Assembly: GCA_025451295.1 (NCBI GenBank)
Contig: JANWKQ010000137.1
Location: 1-49,712, forward strand
Length of the DNA stretch: 49,712 nt
Source: Flavobacteriales bacterium
GTDB lineage: Bacteria; Bacteroidota; Bacteroidia; CAIKAF01
Direction of reading: 5' to 3'
A program made the position numbers and the translations under genes. The notes below the pieces were generated by a model. The model made no database searches and had not been told where the DNA came from. It saw nothing but the letters and a program-made list of their open reading frames with translations. This document shows, piece by piece, positions 8,685 through 21,453 of the stretch (position 1 is its first letter; each line of letters starts with the position of its first letter).

Positions 8685-10733
8685 ATGCTCCCCGAAGACA
8701 AACATCCCAATGCGCTGATCAATGCTTCAAGTCCGTATCTGTTACAACATGCCTATAATCCTGTTGAATGGAATGAATGGAGTAATGATGTGATTCAGCG
8801 AGCAAGCGACCAGAATAAATTATTAATCATTAGCATTGGATACGCTGCATGCCATTGGTGCCATGTAATGGAACAGGAAAGTTTCGAAAAAGAAGAAGTA
8901 GCTGAATGGATGAACAATTTTTATGTCAACATTAAAGTCGATCGCGAAGAAAGACCCGATATTGACGCTGTATATATGAATGCCGCTCAGCTTACAACCG
9001 GCCGGGGTGGATGGCCTCTGAATGTTATTGCACTACCTGATGGCCGGCCTGTTTTCGCGGGTACCTATTTTCCGAAAGATAATTGGATAAGAATTCTTCA
9101 GCATTTTGAGGCTGTATGGAAAAAAAGTCCTGAAGAACTAAAAGCAGTTGCTGATAAAATCGAAGAAGGACTTCATTTGATGGAAAACGAGCATTCCTTT
9201 AAAAATAAAGTAGACATAAATCAATTTGATAAAAAAATCCCAACAACACTTGCGGAGAATATTTATTTCCGACTCGATCTCCAAAAGGGAGGTCTTGATA
9301 AAGCTCCTAAATTCCCTATGCCATGTGTTTTTGATTTTCTGATCAACTACAACTATTTTCAACCGAATAACAACATGCAGGTAGCCATTGATACTACATT
9401 AACTCAAATGATGCAAGGTGGGATCTATGATCAGGCTGGCGGCGGATTTGCCAGATACTCTGTAGACGAGTATTGGTTTGCACCCCATTTCGAAAAAATG
9501 TTGTACGACAACGGGCAACTCATCTCTTTATACAGCAAAGGATATGTTACGACCAACAATAAAGAATATAAAAGGATTGTAGACGAAACCATCGATTGGA
9601 TCACCCGTGAAATGACATCTCCGGAAAATTTATTTTATTCTTCATTGGATGCCGACAGCGAAGGTGTAGAAGGTAAATTTTACTGCTTTACAAAAAAGGA
9701 AATCTTCGAAATCGTACGAACCAAACCAGAGATATTTTGCGATTATTTCTCCATAGAGGAAGAAGGCAATTGGGAACATTCGAATATCCTTCATATCAAA
9801 AAAGACATGATAGAATTCTGTCAGGAATATTCAATCACAGAAAAGGAATTGAGATCTCTGATCCATTCAGGGAAACAGGAGTTACTCGAAGCCCGCAGCC
9901 AGCGGACACGTCCAGGACTCGACGACAAACAACTCACCGCCTGGAATGCCCTTGCCATTTCTGGTCTGTGCAGAGCTTTTCAGGTAGCCAACAATCATTC
10001 CTCTATTCAATTCGCCAACAATGCCATCAGGTTTTTACTCGACAATCTAAAACAAACCAATGGGTTGTTTTTTAGAAATTATAAAAACAGGCAAGCATCG
10101 ATACCCGGTTTTCTGGATGATCAGGTTTTTATGATGGAAGCATTGGTTGAGATGTATCGGAGCAATTTTAAGGAGGAATATTTACTGGAAGCCAAACAGC
10201 TGATGGATCGCGTTCTGGAACATTACTATGATGAAACCTCCGGAGGGTTCTTCTATACGGGAAAAGATCAACAACAGCCAGTTTTAAAAACAAAAGAAGT
10301 AACCGATAATGTTATTCCCTCCGCCAATTCAGCTATGGCTAATATGCTTTTTTCGCTTGGTCATTACTTCCAGAAGGATGAATGGATCCGGTTAAGCCTT
10401 GAGCTTTGTTTCAAGATGAAAGAACAAGCCGAAAAATATGCACCCTATTATAGCAACTGGGGCAATTGTATGCTGTCTCATATTTATGGAGGTACAGAAG
10501 TAATCATCACCGGTACACCAGATCATGAGAATCTCAGGCAACTTTATCAGATCCCTGGTATCATTCTGATGTTTAAAGAAAACGAAAAAACGGATCTACC
10601 CTTATTATACGATAAACCCTTATCAGTAAAGATGCAGATCTATATCTGCAAGAATAAAACCTGTGGATTGCCCGTCAATACAGTACAAGAGGCAGTCGTT
10701 CAAATACAGGAATTAGCTTCCCGGGGAGTGTAA
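8685..10733 (+). CDS. Thioredoxin domain-containing protein of the YyaL/DUF255 (SPATA20-like) family
   Basis: A 682-residue two-part protein. The first 165 residues are a DUF255 thioredoxin-like domain with the CxxC pair in 'CHWCH' (Cys56 and Cys59) and the signatures 'NASSPYLLQHA', 'VDREERPDID' and 'GRGGWPLNV'. The remainder is an alpha/alpha six-hairpin toroid resembling N-acylglucosamine epimerases and glycosidases ('KFPMP', 'DQAGGGFARYSVDEYWFAPHFEKMLYDN' as separate conserved blocks). Family members are widespread in bacteria and animals but the reaction is not established. No signal peptide is present, so it should act in the cytoplasm. Length is typical. Confidence 0.9.
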   Translation: MLPEDKHPNALINASSPYLLQHAYNPVEWNEWSNDVIQRASDQNKLLIISIGYAACHWCHVMEQESFEKEEVAEWMNNFYVNIKVDREERPDIDAVYMNAAQLTTGRGGWPLNVIALPDGRPVFAGTYFPKDNWIRILQHFEAVWKKSPEELKAVADKIEEGLHLMENEHSFKNKVDINQFDKKIPTTLAENIYFRLDLQKGGLDKAPKFPMPCVFDFLINYNYFQPNNNMQVAIDTTLTQMMQGGIYDQAGGGFARYSVDEYWFAPHFEKMLYDNGQLISLYSKGYVTTNNKEYKRIVDETIDWITREMTSPENLFYSSLDADSEGVEGKFYCFTKKEIFEIVRTKPEIFCDYFSIEEEGNWEHSNILHIKKDMIEFCQEYSITEKELRSLIHSGKQELLEARSQRTRPGLDDKQLTAWNALAISGLCRAFQVANNHSSIQFANNAIRFLLDNLKQTNGLFFRNYKNRQASIPGFLDDQVFMMEALVEMYRSNFKEEYLLEAKQLMDRVLEHYYDETSGGFFYTGKDQQQPVLKTKEVTDNVIPSANSAMANMLFSLGHYFQKDEWIRLSLELCFKMKEQAEKYAPYYSNWGNCMLSHIYGGTEVIITGTPDHENLRQLYQIPGIILMFKENEKTDLPLLYDKPLSVKMQIYICKNKTCGLPVNTVQEAVVQIQELASRGV

Positions 10734-10740
10734 AAATCCC

Positions 10741-10748
10741 TATCTTTG
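10741..10748 (+). promoter_or_regulatory. TAnnTTTG promoter box before the methyltransferase gene
   Basis: TATCTTTG ends 9 bases before the ATG at 10758 and lies just after the upstream stop codon. It argues against the longer TTG-started frame at 10746, which would place the start codon inside the box. Confidence 0.5.
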
Positions 10749-10757
10749 CCCACTTTT

Positions 10758-11492
10758 ATGGAAATAAAGCATAAAAACTGGTTTGAGAGGTGGTTTGATT
10801 CACCTTATTATCATATCCTGTATAAAGACAGGGATGATGAAGAGGCAGAATTTTTTCTCAACAATCTTTTTCGCCATTTGCATATACCTCCCGAAGCCAA
10901 AATTTTGGACCTCGCTTGTGGTCGCGGTCGACACTCCATTTATTTAAACAAACTTGGATATGAGGTTACCGGCCTGGATCTATCACCACAGAATATTGAA
11001 TATGCACACAGGTTCGGAAATGACAAGCTGCATTTTTATGTACATGACATGCGAAAAGTGTTTAAAGTAAACGAATTTGATGTGGTGCTTAATTTGTTTA
11101 CCAGCTTTGGATATTTTGGCAATGCGGAGGAGGATGAAAAAGTGGTACAAAGTGTATATAATATGCTTAAAACTGATGGGGTATTTGTGCTTGATTACTT
11201 AAACGTCAACAAACTCGATTTCGAAGATATTACTTATAACAAAGATGTTGATGGGGTTTATTTTGATATCCGAAAATATATCGTGAACGAAAAAATCGTG
11301 AAAGAGATCCATATTAAAGATGGTGACCGCGAATATCAATTCAGTGAATACGTATCTGCGATTACCCCGGAAAGATTCTATACCATGTTCAAAAACACAG
11401 GTTTTAAATATATTCATGTATTTGGCAGCTATGAATTGGATGAATATACCACCGAAAGGTGTCCACGCTTTATAATTATTGGCAGGAAATGA
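10758..11492 (+). CDS. Class I SAM-dependent methyltransferase
   Basis: A 244-residue protein from the ATG at 10758. Motif I for S-adenosylmethionine binding is 'ILDLACGRGRHS' (49-60), followed by the acidic loop in 'VTGLDLS' (about 68-74) and the motif IV region 'FDVVLNLFTSFGYF' near residue 111. This is the Methyltransf_25/11 type that methylates small molecules. The 'FERWFDSPYYHILYKDRDDEEA' opening is shared with a group of uncharacterised bacterial homologues. Substrate unknown. Its TGA overlaps the ATG of the ZIP gene, so the two are translationally coupled, though a common biochemical role is not apparent. Confidence 0.85.
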   Translation: MEIKHKNWFERWFDSPYYHILYKDRDDEEAEFFLNNLFRHLHIPPEAKILDLACGRGRHSIYLNKLGYEVTGLDLSPQNIEYAHRFGNDKLHFYVHDMRKVFKVNEFDVVLNLFTSFGYFGNAEEDEKVVQSVYNMLKTDGVFVLDYLNVNKLDFEDITYNKDVDGVYFDIRKYIVNEKIVKEIHIKDGDREYQFSEYVSAITPERFYTMFKNTGFKYIHVFGSYELDEYTTERCPRFIIIGRK

Positions 11493-12208
11493 TCTTTGAT
11501 ATAACCATCATTGTACTCGCCATTCTAATTTCAGGAAGTCTGGTTCTGTTTATTCCATTTAAAAAGAGCGCTATGAAATTGCTTCTTTCATTCAGCGGCG
11601 CCTTTTTGTTGGGAGTAACTGTTTTCAACATCCTTCCGGGAATTTATACATCAGGCGTTTCGATCATGTATGCCGGAGGACTTATACTGGTTGGCTTTTT
11701 ACTACAGATCATTCTTGAAATATTTTCACATGGAATAGAGCACGGACATGTGCATACACATCATAACCATTCAAAGAACTATATTTATTTGCTATCGGTT
11801 AGTCTATACATCCATTCTTTTTTAGAGGGCCTCCCACTGGGAAGTCATACGCATGAAAGCGAAGATCTGTTATGGGGGATTGTGATCCATAATTTACCTA
11901 TTGCTTTTTCCTATGCTTTTTTGCTTAAATCAGAAAAATTCTCGAACCCAAAGATCTTATTGGCCCTATTGATCTTTGCAAGCATAACGCCAGCCGGAAT
12001 GATATTGGGAAATTATATTCAATACAACCTGGCGTGGGAATCTTTTAATAGTTATGCATTGGCCATGGCAACCGGTATTTTTGTACATATCTCAACAACC
12101 ATCATCTTCGAATCAGGAGAAAATCACAAATACAACCTTAAAAAGTTTATTGCCATCCTGTTTGGCTTTGCCGGGGCCTATATCCCGCATTTGTTTCACA
12201 GCCACTAA
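11489..12208 (+). CDS. ZIP family metal transporter
   Basis: A 239-residue polytopic protein from the ATG at 11489, which overlaps the preceding stop as ATGA; a longer GTG frame from 11459 is less likely. Family features are a His-rich cytoplasmic loop (residues 81-94, seven histidines) between helices 3 and 4, the helix-4 metal motif 'HSFLEGLPLG' (His109, Glu113), and the helix-5 motif 'HNLPIA' (His134). Eukaryotic and bacterial ZIP proteins move zinc, iron or manganese into the cytoplasm. No metal-responsive operator was seen. The helix-5 motif lacks the common Glu (HNxPIA rather than HxxPEG), which may affect metal choice. Confidence 0.85.
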   Translation: MIFDITIIVLAILISGSLVLFIPFKKSAMKLLLSFSGAFLLGVTVFNILPGIYTSGVSIMYAGGLILVGFLLQIILEIFSHGIEHGHVHTHHNHSKNYIYLLSVSLYIHSFLEGLPLGSHTHESEDLLWGIVIHNLPIAFSYAFLLKSEKFSNPKILLALLIFASITPAGMILGNYIQYNLAWESFNSYALAMATGIFVHISTTIIFESGENHKYNLKKFIAILFGFAGAYIPHLFHSH

Positions 12209-12302
12209 TGGTTTCCTCCATGTTATGGGGATTGCTTTTTCGGACATTCGGCCAACAAAACCTAAAATCCTGTCATAACTAGGCGTTTTCCACATTTTCA
12301 CT

Positions 12303-12332
12303 TTGGTAAATAGGTACGAGTTATTACTTTAG
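12303..12332 (+). promoter_or_regulatory. Probable katG promoter
   Basis: TTG at 12303-12305 is followed after 19 bases by TACTTTAG (12325-12332), one mismatch from TAnnTTTG. It gives a leader of about 50 AT-rich bases before the katG ATG. No OxyR or PerR site was identified with confidence. Confidence 0.45.
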
Positions 12333-14570
<2,238 letters not shown>

Positions 14571-14611
14571 AAAAAAAGAACGGCCTGATTTCTCAGGCCG
14601 TTTCTTTTTTT
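14571..14611. terminator. Bidirectional rho-independent terminator between katG and the convergent gene
   Basis: A 10-bp stem (14579-14588 with 14593-14602) around a four-base TTTC loop is flanked by an A-run on the left and a T-run on the right, so it can stop transcription from katG and from the convergent minus-strand gene. Confidence 0.9.
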
Positions 14612-14633
14612 GGCGTACTCAATTATGAAAATC

Positions 14634-16331
14634 TTAAATGATTTCAGTTAAGGTTTCTGAACTACGCAATATTTCACGATCAAGAATAGGCAAAAATGCA
14701 TCCAGACTCATGGTCCTCATCTCCAGATCATTTACGTTGAGCTTATCCCAGGTATGTTCTTTTAACATGTCGGGAGTTATATAGCCTACCGTATTCTCAT
14801 CGATCAAGATCCATAAATACATATTGCATTCATTTACCAATGGAAAATGCTTGAAATCTGTCGCTTTGAAAACTGAGTTTTTGCCAGGGATAGCCGCATA
14901 AACCATCGAAACATTGGAAACCCTTTCGTTGGTTATACTCACCATATAGGGCTCATACGGCTTAATCGGAAATGGCCGGTCACAATTCCAGGTCATGAGT
15001 TTACCAACAAGAAATTTCCTTTCCACTTTTTCGGCCATTTTCATCCGCTTTAATTCCTGAACAATGAGGGTGTCTTTTTCGAAATCTACTTTTTTCATCA
15101 CCATCTTGGTTCGTTTGATTGATAAACGGGCTAAGCGGCTTGGTTCATACTTAGCTGCATATTCGGAATAAGCTGCCAGGTATTTTTTCTGTTGGCTCTT
15201 GTTTTCCAATATTGGTTCGGCTCCAAGGATAAAAGAGTCGAGATCATTGATAAAATTCAGATCCACCAATCCCCATTTTCCGGGATACGTAATTTTGATA
15301 TCCTTCCATCCAAGTGACATATTCGTTTCCCGATCCATTACAGTATTCGCTATCTTTTCGAGTTCCGAATAATTATGGGTGAAGATCTTATATTTATAAG
15401 TGCCCAACACTTCCAGTTCAGGAAAAAGATCTGACTTATACTGCAATTCTACACTAGCCTGGCGATAGATCGTATTTTCCTGTTTATGCAATGCATCCTG
15501 ATAATTCGGATTGAATCCAACAACATTGGCCACCGGAACATAGTACTCTTTTTTCACACTTACATATTGGGGTAAAGAATCGTTGGAGATCAAACGCCAG
15601 TCATCATTATCCATATTTTGCTGCGGAGCCTCCTCATAAGAGAAATTATTATTCACATATGACCAGTTTTGATTGTCATCATTAAAAGCATATAAATTAT
15701 AGTTCTGATCCTTGAAGGTGGAGGTCATTGCAATTTCCAATTCTACCCCTGGAGCCAATTCAAGTTTTTGTCCATCCTGCCAGGCTTCGATCTGGAACAT
15801 ACCTGCCGATTCGAGATATTCATCACCCTGCCAATGCATGGGTATATCGCTTGTAAAGATCTCAGAAGGTTTAATAAACTCTCGGTAGCGTATTTCCACT
15901 TCACCTTTTACAGGATCACCGGATTGAGAAACAAAAGCATTGGCCGGTATACTGATCGTTGTTCCGGTCCTTTCATAATTGATCTCAATAGGTTTTCCCG
16001 AATTTTCATTGAAGTTTTGAAATTGTACCCTTGACCTTTCTGGCAAAAGAGAAAGATCAAGTAGTTGATCCTTTTTTACATTTCCACCGTTGGTGAAAGT
16101 CTGGTTATTTATTTTGGTAATAGTTGTCGGACCAGTAGAAATTAGTTTTGGCGGAGTATCCTTGATCGATTTGGACTCCCTGAGCAATGCTGAAATGATT
16201 GGGGATCGATCAACCAGTACTGAAGCGTGTTTGGTTTGCTTTTTCTGTTGAGTTGGAATAGAAAGGGCGATGATCTGTATAGCCAGGTAAACAGATACCA
16301 TGACAATAGAAGGTAGCAACACTTTTTTCAT
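14634..16331 (-). CDS. Exported or membrane-anchored protein of unknown function
   Basis: A 565-residue protein. Residues 5-25 form an N-terminal hydrophobic helix (signal anchor or uncleaved signal), and the rest is soluble and should be periplasmic or outward-facing. A conserved block near residues 118-185 reads 'ISIPANAFVSQSGDP', then 'GEVEIRYREF' and 'SAGMFQIEA'. It recurs in uncharacterised Bacteroidota surface proteins and resembles ZU5-like or carboxypeptidase-regulatory beta-sandwich domains. No catalytic signature is visible. It ends at the katG bidirectional terminator. I do not recognise a specific family and give no function. Confidence 0.7.
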   Translation of the reverse strand: MKKVLLPSIVMVSVYLAIQIIALSIPTQQKKQTKHASVLVDRSPIISALLRESKSIKDTPPKLISTGPTTITKINNQTFTNGGNVKKDQLLDLSLLPERSRVQFQNFNENSGKPIEINYERTGTTISIPANAFVSQSGDPVKGEVEIRYREFIKPSEIFTSDIPMHWQGDEYLESAGMFQIEAWQDGQKLELAPGVELEIAMTSTFKDQNYNLYAFNDDNQNWSYVNNNFSYEEAPQQNMDNDDWRLISNDSLPQYVSVKKEYYVPVANVVGFNPNYQDALHKQENTIYRQASVELQYKSDLFPELEVLGTYKYKIFTHNYSELEKIANTVMDRETNMSLGWKDIKITYPGKWGLVDLNFINDLDSFILGAEPILENKSQQKKYLAAYSEYAAKYEPSRLARLSIKRTKMVMKKVDFEKDTLIVQELKRMKMAEKVERKFLVGKLMTWNCDRPFPIKPYEPYMVSITNERVSNVSMVYAAIPGKNSVFKATDFKHFPLVNECNMYLWILIDENTVGYITPDMLKEHTWDKLNVNDLEMRTMSLDAFLPILDREILRSSETLTEII

Positions 16332-16530
16332 GATTCAGTGTTTTAAAATGTTTTGATGAATGTTTTGGTGAAGTTCGAACGTAAGGGGGTAAGCTTGCGG
16401 AGAGACCGGGCTGCTAAGTATAGATCAAAAAGATCAGAAGACGGATTGATTTAGCATAAGACTCGTGTTAAGGGGTTAACCTTCTTAAAACGGTTATAAA
16501 GTTTTAAATATTGTGGAGGTTAAGGAATTT

Positions 16531-17898
16531 TTAATTAGGGAGCTCGTTGGGGTGCTCAATATAATACCTGATCCTTTCTAATATAGCCTTATATGTCCTT
16601 TTACCTCTGCTCAGATTGTTCCCCCAGTAATTGTAATGCTTATTTTTAAAATCTATATTATTGATGCATTTGAATACTCCTTTATCTATTGGAACTACGT
16701 AAGGATTTGAATAATTCTCTTTATAAGCGGGATTAAATTCAGCCCCAAGCAACTGTTTATGCGATCGAACCTTGTATAGGCGAACACATTTTTCTCCACC
16801 TCGAAGGCAATAACTCTGGACATAATATCCTCCGGGTAGCAGTGTATCAACTTCAAGTTTTTGATCATAGGGCCATTGAAAAGGCGAGTTTAAAATATAG
16901 TAATATCTATAACCAGGATTTCTTTTCTCCTCAAAAACAAAATCAAGCCGGCCATCACCGTCCAGGTCGCTGAGACACGTCTTTGTATCCAGCAAACTAT
17001 CGATCCATCCATAATCGAAGGATAGATTATTTACATAGCCCTTTGTACCCGAGAAACTGATGAGATAGGATTCCCTGGTCAACAGGTCCTGATATATATA
17101 GATAGAATCCGTTTCCTCAAATAAAGTCCTTACATACGGTGATTCTTTTTGATGTTCTATTTCAAACAAATGAATTCTGGCTTTTTCATTGGCTCCATAC
17201 AGATAGTAAACATATTCGGAAGTTTTTTCATTGATTATTAAAACCGGGAATCGGAAATTCTCATCTACAAGCCATCTTGAAACTTTGGCTAAAGTACTTT
17301 CGCCTAAAAATGCAGTATCGATTGATCCATCTGTTTTTACTTTGAACAAGATCCCATTGATCCCATAACAAGTATCATTTCTGTGTTTTAATAATATTTC
17401 AAAAATCTGTTGGGTTTCTTTTTCAAAAAGTGAATCATCCTGAAAACTAGGCTTATCCTCCCACAATCCTTCATACAAGTCCATCGTGAAGGAGGGATAC
17501 CCCAGTAAACTATCCTGGAACTGTAGAAGATGGTCCACAACAGGTTTAAAATCCACATTTTTAAATGAATGTTTTGAAACAAATGAAATTTGTAGCAGAT
17601 GGCCGCTATTCCCTTCATACAATGACGGCGTATATTTCTCGTATTTTTTTAAAAAACTATTTGACGTAAACCGGAGCTTTTCGATTTCTGTCCTAAACCC
17701 ATAAGGTTGAAATATGGAATGGATGCTGATCGTCTTATAGTAGTAATTTTTTTCTATGGCAACTTCCTTATCTTCTTTTACAATAACATTTTCTCCACCA
17801 TAATAAATTGTGTCCTCTTTTCTTTCCAACGGAAAAGAAAATTGAGCACGAAGGATACTGTTCAAAACGAATAAGATGAATAGGCAGGTTAAACGCAT
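16531..17898 (-). CDS. Secreted protein of unknown function with an FG-GAP-like calcium motif
   Basis: A 455-residue protein when started at the ATG at 17898, which begins a good signal peptide (MRLTCLFILFVLNSILRAQ). The open frame extends upstream to 18087 but there runs through a structured intergenic repeat, so that part is not believed to be coding. Near residue 310 the sequence 'DLDGDGRLDFVF' matches the calcium-binding DxDxDG loop of FG-GAP/VCBS repeats. The rest is rich in aromatic and acidic residues and has no recognised domain. No T9SS tail is visible, so it may stay in the periplasm. Confidence 0.65.
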   Translation of the reverse strand: MRLTCLFILFVLNSILRAQFSFPLERKEDTIYYGGENVIVKEDKEVAIEKNYYYKTISIHSIFQPYGFRTEIEKLRFTSNSFLKKYEKYTPSLYEGNSGHLLQISFVSKHSFKNVDFKPVVDHLLQFQDSLLGYPSFTMDLYEGLWEDKPSFQDDSLFEKETQQIFEILLKHRNDTCYGINGILFKVKTDGSIDTAFLGESTLAKVSRWLVDENFRFPVLIINEKTSEYVYYLYGANEKARIHLFEIEHQKESPYVRTLFEETDSIYIYQDLLTRESYLISFSGTKGYVNNLSFDYGWIDSLLDTKTCLSDLDGDGRLDFVFEEKRNPGYRYYYILNSPFQWPYDQKLEVDTLLPGGYYVQSYCLRGGEKCVRLYKVRSHKQLLGAEFNPAYKENYSNPYVVPIDKGVFKCINNIDFKNKHYNYWGNNLSRGKRTYKAILERIRYYIEHPNELPN

Positions 17899-17956
17899 AG
17901 CATTACATAACGGGCATACATCAATAAAATTATGGGTTCTTAATTGAAGGCTAAGA

Positions 17957-19784
<1,828 letters not shown>

Positions 19785-19799
19785 TGATCAACTTTCAAT

Positions 19800-20513
19800 T
19801 TAAAAACTATATCCCATTCCCGCGTTCCCGGCAAATCTGTATTGATATTGTCCTGCAAACAAACCGGTGCTAACACAATCCATTCCAAAAAGAAAGTTGG
19901 CATCTACAAAGAAATGTTTGGCAAATTTATAGTTCATACCAATTCCTGCCTGACCTTCCAATTTAAAGGTTACTGGTCCGCCATATCCATACATACCGTT
20001 GAGCGAAGCAGATTCACCTTCTATTAAATTCCCATTCGTACTTCTCCACACAGCAGTCGCCACCACATCCAGTCCTAATTTTGGACTAAGACCCACAAAA
20101 CTGTATAATTTAAATTTTTCTTTATTGAGAAAATTAAAATGAACACGTAGAGGTATCCCCAGATAGTGATGATTTAAAGAATAAGTACCTATACCCGATA
20201 CATATGTATTACCAGCAGAATCCATTTGAGTAAATACTTCGCTATCACCATATCGATGAAGGTTATATTCCAATCCCACCCCAAAAGATAACCAGTTTTT
20301 AAAGTGACGCTGGTATTCTAAACCAGCATTGGCCCCCACCATAGGAATAATGCCACCAAAAGAACCTCCCCAAATGTTGCCTACATAAAGACCTCCGGAT
20401 GGACCGATATTGAATTTGAGTGAATTTTTAAGATCGGGTGATTGCGAATATGCACTAACGGTTATAAGTATAAAACTGACAATGATTGTACTGCGTTTGA
20501 GTTGACTTTTCAT
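19800..20513 (-). CDS. Outer-membrane beta-barrel protein (first of a tandem pair)
   Basis: A 237-residue protein from the ATG at 20513, with a signal peptide ending near 'SAYSQ'. The mature chain alternates hydrophobic and polar residues in strands with glycine and aromatic girdles, such as 'WLSFGVGLEYNLHRYG', and ends in 'NAGMGYSF' with a terminal Phe, the usual C-terminal outer-membrane barrel signal. It fits the PorT/OmpW-like 'outer membrane beta-barrel' group of Bacteroidota, probably eight strands. The neighbour directly upstream is a paralogue with the same pattern. Function and any transported ligand are unknown. Confidence 0.75.
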   Translation of the reverse strand: MKSQLKRSTIIVSFILITVSAYSQSPDLKNSLKFNIGPSGGLYVGNIWGGSFGGIIPMVGANAGLEYQRHFKNWLSFGVGLEYNLHRYGDSEVFTQMDSAGNTYVSGIGTYSLNHHYLGIPLRVHFNFLNKEKFKLYSFVGLSPKLGLDVVATAVWRSTNGNLIEGESASLNGMYGYGGPVTFKLEGQAGIGMNYKFAKHFFVDANFLFGMDCVSTGLFAGQYQYRFAGNAGMGYSF

Positions 20514-20584
20514 GTTGTAGATTTTAGGCAAATAAACGCAGACTCCCTGGTTGAGTTCTAGGGGTTATCCATGAGCTTTTCAAC

Positions 20585-21325
20585 TCAGAACATATAGCCC
20601 AGCCCTATGTTTCCACCTGCCCGATAGATATAATCGTTGATAGGTGTATCGCGATTGGATCGGAGCATATTGATGCCAAATATTCCATTAACATCAATAA
20701 ACAATCGTTTAGAGATATTGAAATTAAATCCTAATCCAATCTGACCTTCAACATTAAAAGTGTTCCGGTGATAGTTAGGGTTCGCTCCTTCCGGATCCTG
20801 CTGATGATATGAAGAAGTAACGTTATTGACGGTATCATTTAGTTCGGTTGCATATTCCCTCCCTACCGAAATTTTGGGAACGAAGCCAAGAAAAGTATAC
20901 AAACGAAATTTTTCTTTGTTCACTATATTGAAATGAAATTTAATGGGCATTCCGAGATAATGATGAATAAAGGATGTTTTTACATATCCAGCCTGGGTAT
21001 AATCATTGATCGAATCGTACGAATAAAAAGACAACGTTCCTCCATATTCAAAATACTGATATTCAAATCCGGCGGAAACACTGAACCATTTTTTTATCTG
21101 ACGGGTATATTCAAAACTCCCACCCATTCCAAACCGCATCACCTCGTAATTACGGAAACCAGGTAATAATCCGGTTGACGAATCATCTACCAGAATTCTA
21201 TAACCTGCAGTTGGAGTAAAGCTGAACTTAAAGGAATTCTTAAAATCTTGGGCCGTAATTTTCTGAACGGAGATAATAAAAAACAAAACGATCAGACAAA
21301 GACCAGAGGTAGGTTTGAATTTCAT
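20585..21325 (-). CDS. Outer-membrane beta-barrel protein (second of a tandem pair)
   Basis: A 246-residue paralogue of the adjacent barrel protein. It shares 'DFKNSFKF', 'WFSVSAGFEYQYF', 'HHYLGMPIKFHFN', 'NKEKFRLYTFLGFVPK' and 'LGYMF' in the same order. Signal peptide at residues 1-25 (ends 'QKITAQ'); the C-terminal residue is Phe, as expected for insertion by the BAM complex. The two genes are 71 bases apart, same strand, so probably arose by tandem duplication and may be co-transcribed. A terminator from the upstream gene lies before its start, so it likely has its own promoter, not identified. Confidence 0.75.
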   Translation of the reverse strand: MKFKPTSGLCLIVLFFIISVQKITAQDFKNSFKFSFTPTAGYRILVDDSSTGLLPGFRNYEVMRFGMGGSFEYTRQIKKWFSVSAGFEYQYFEYGGTLSFYSYDSINDYTQAGYVKTSFIHHYLGMPIKFHFNIVNKEKFRLYTFLGFVPKISVGREYATELNDTVNNVTSSYHQQDPEGANPNYHRNTFNVEGQIGLGFNFNISKRLFIDVNGIFGINMLRSNRDTPINDYIYRAGGNIGLGYMF

Positions 21326-21397
21326 TGTTAGGTGTGTTTAATCTGTTTAGGTATCAAAAAATTTGCCAATAATTAAATATACGAAAGATATAGATAT

Positions 21398-21435
21398 AAA
21401 AAAAACCGTCCACCGATAAGATAGGGACGGGTTTT
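21398..21435 (-). terminator. Rho-independent terminator after cytochrome/copper protein copy A
   Basis: On the minus strand an approximately 10-bp stem with one bulged base (AAAACCGTCC paired with GGACGG-G-TTTT) is followed by a run of eight T residues. It lies 18 bases beyond the stop codon at 21454. Confidence 0.75.
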
Positions 21436-21453
21436 CAAATATGATTGAAAAAA

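Noticed and set aside
12054-12301. Frames overlapping the end of the ZIP gene on both strands
   Set aside because: They are short, lack homology-like features and mostly overlap the ZIP frame.
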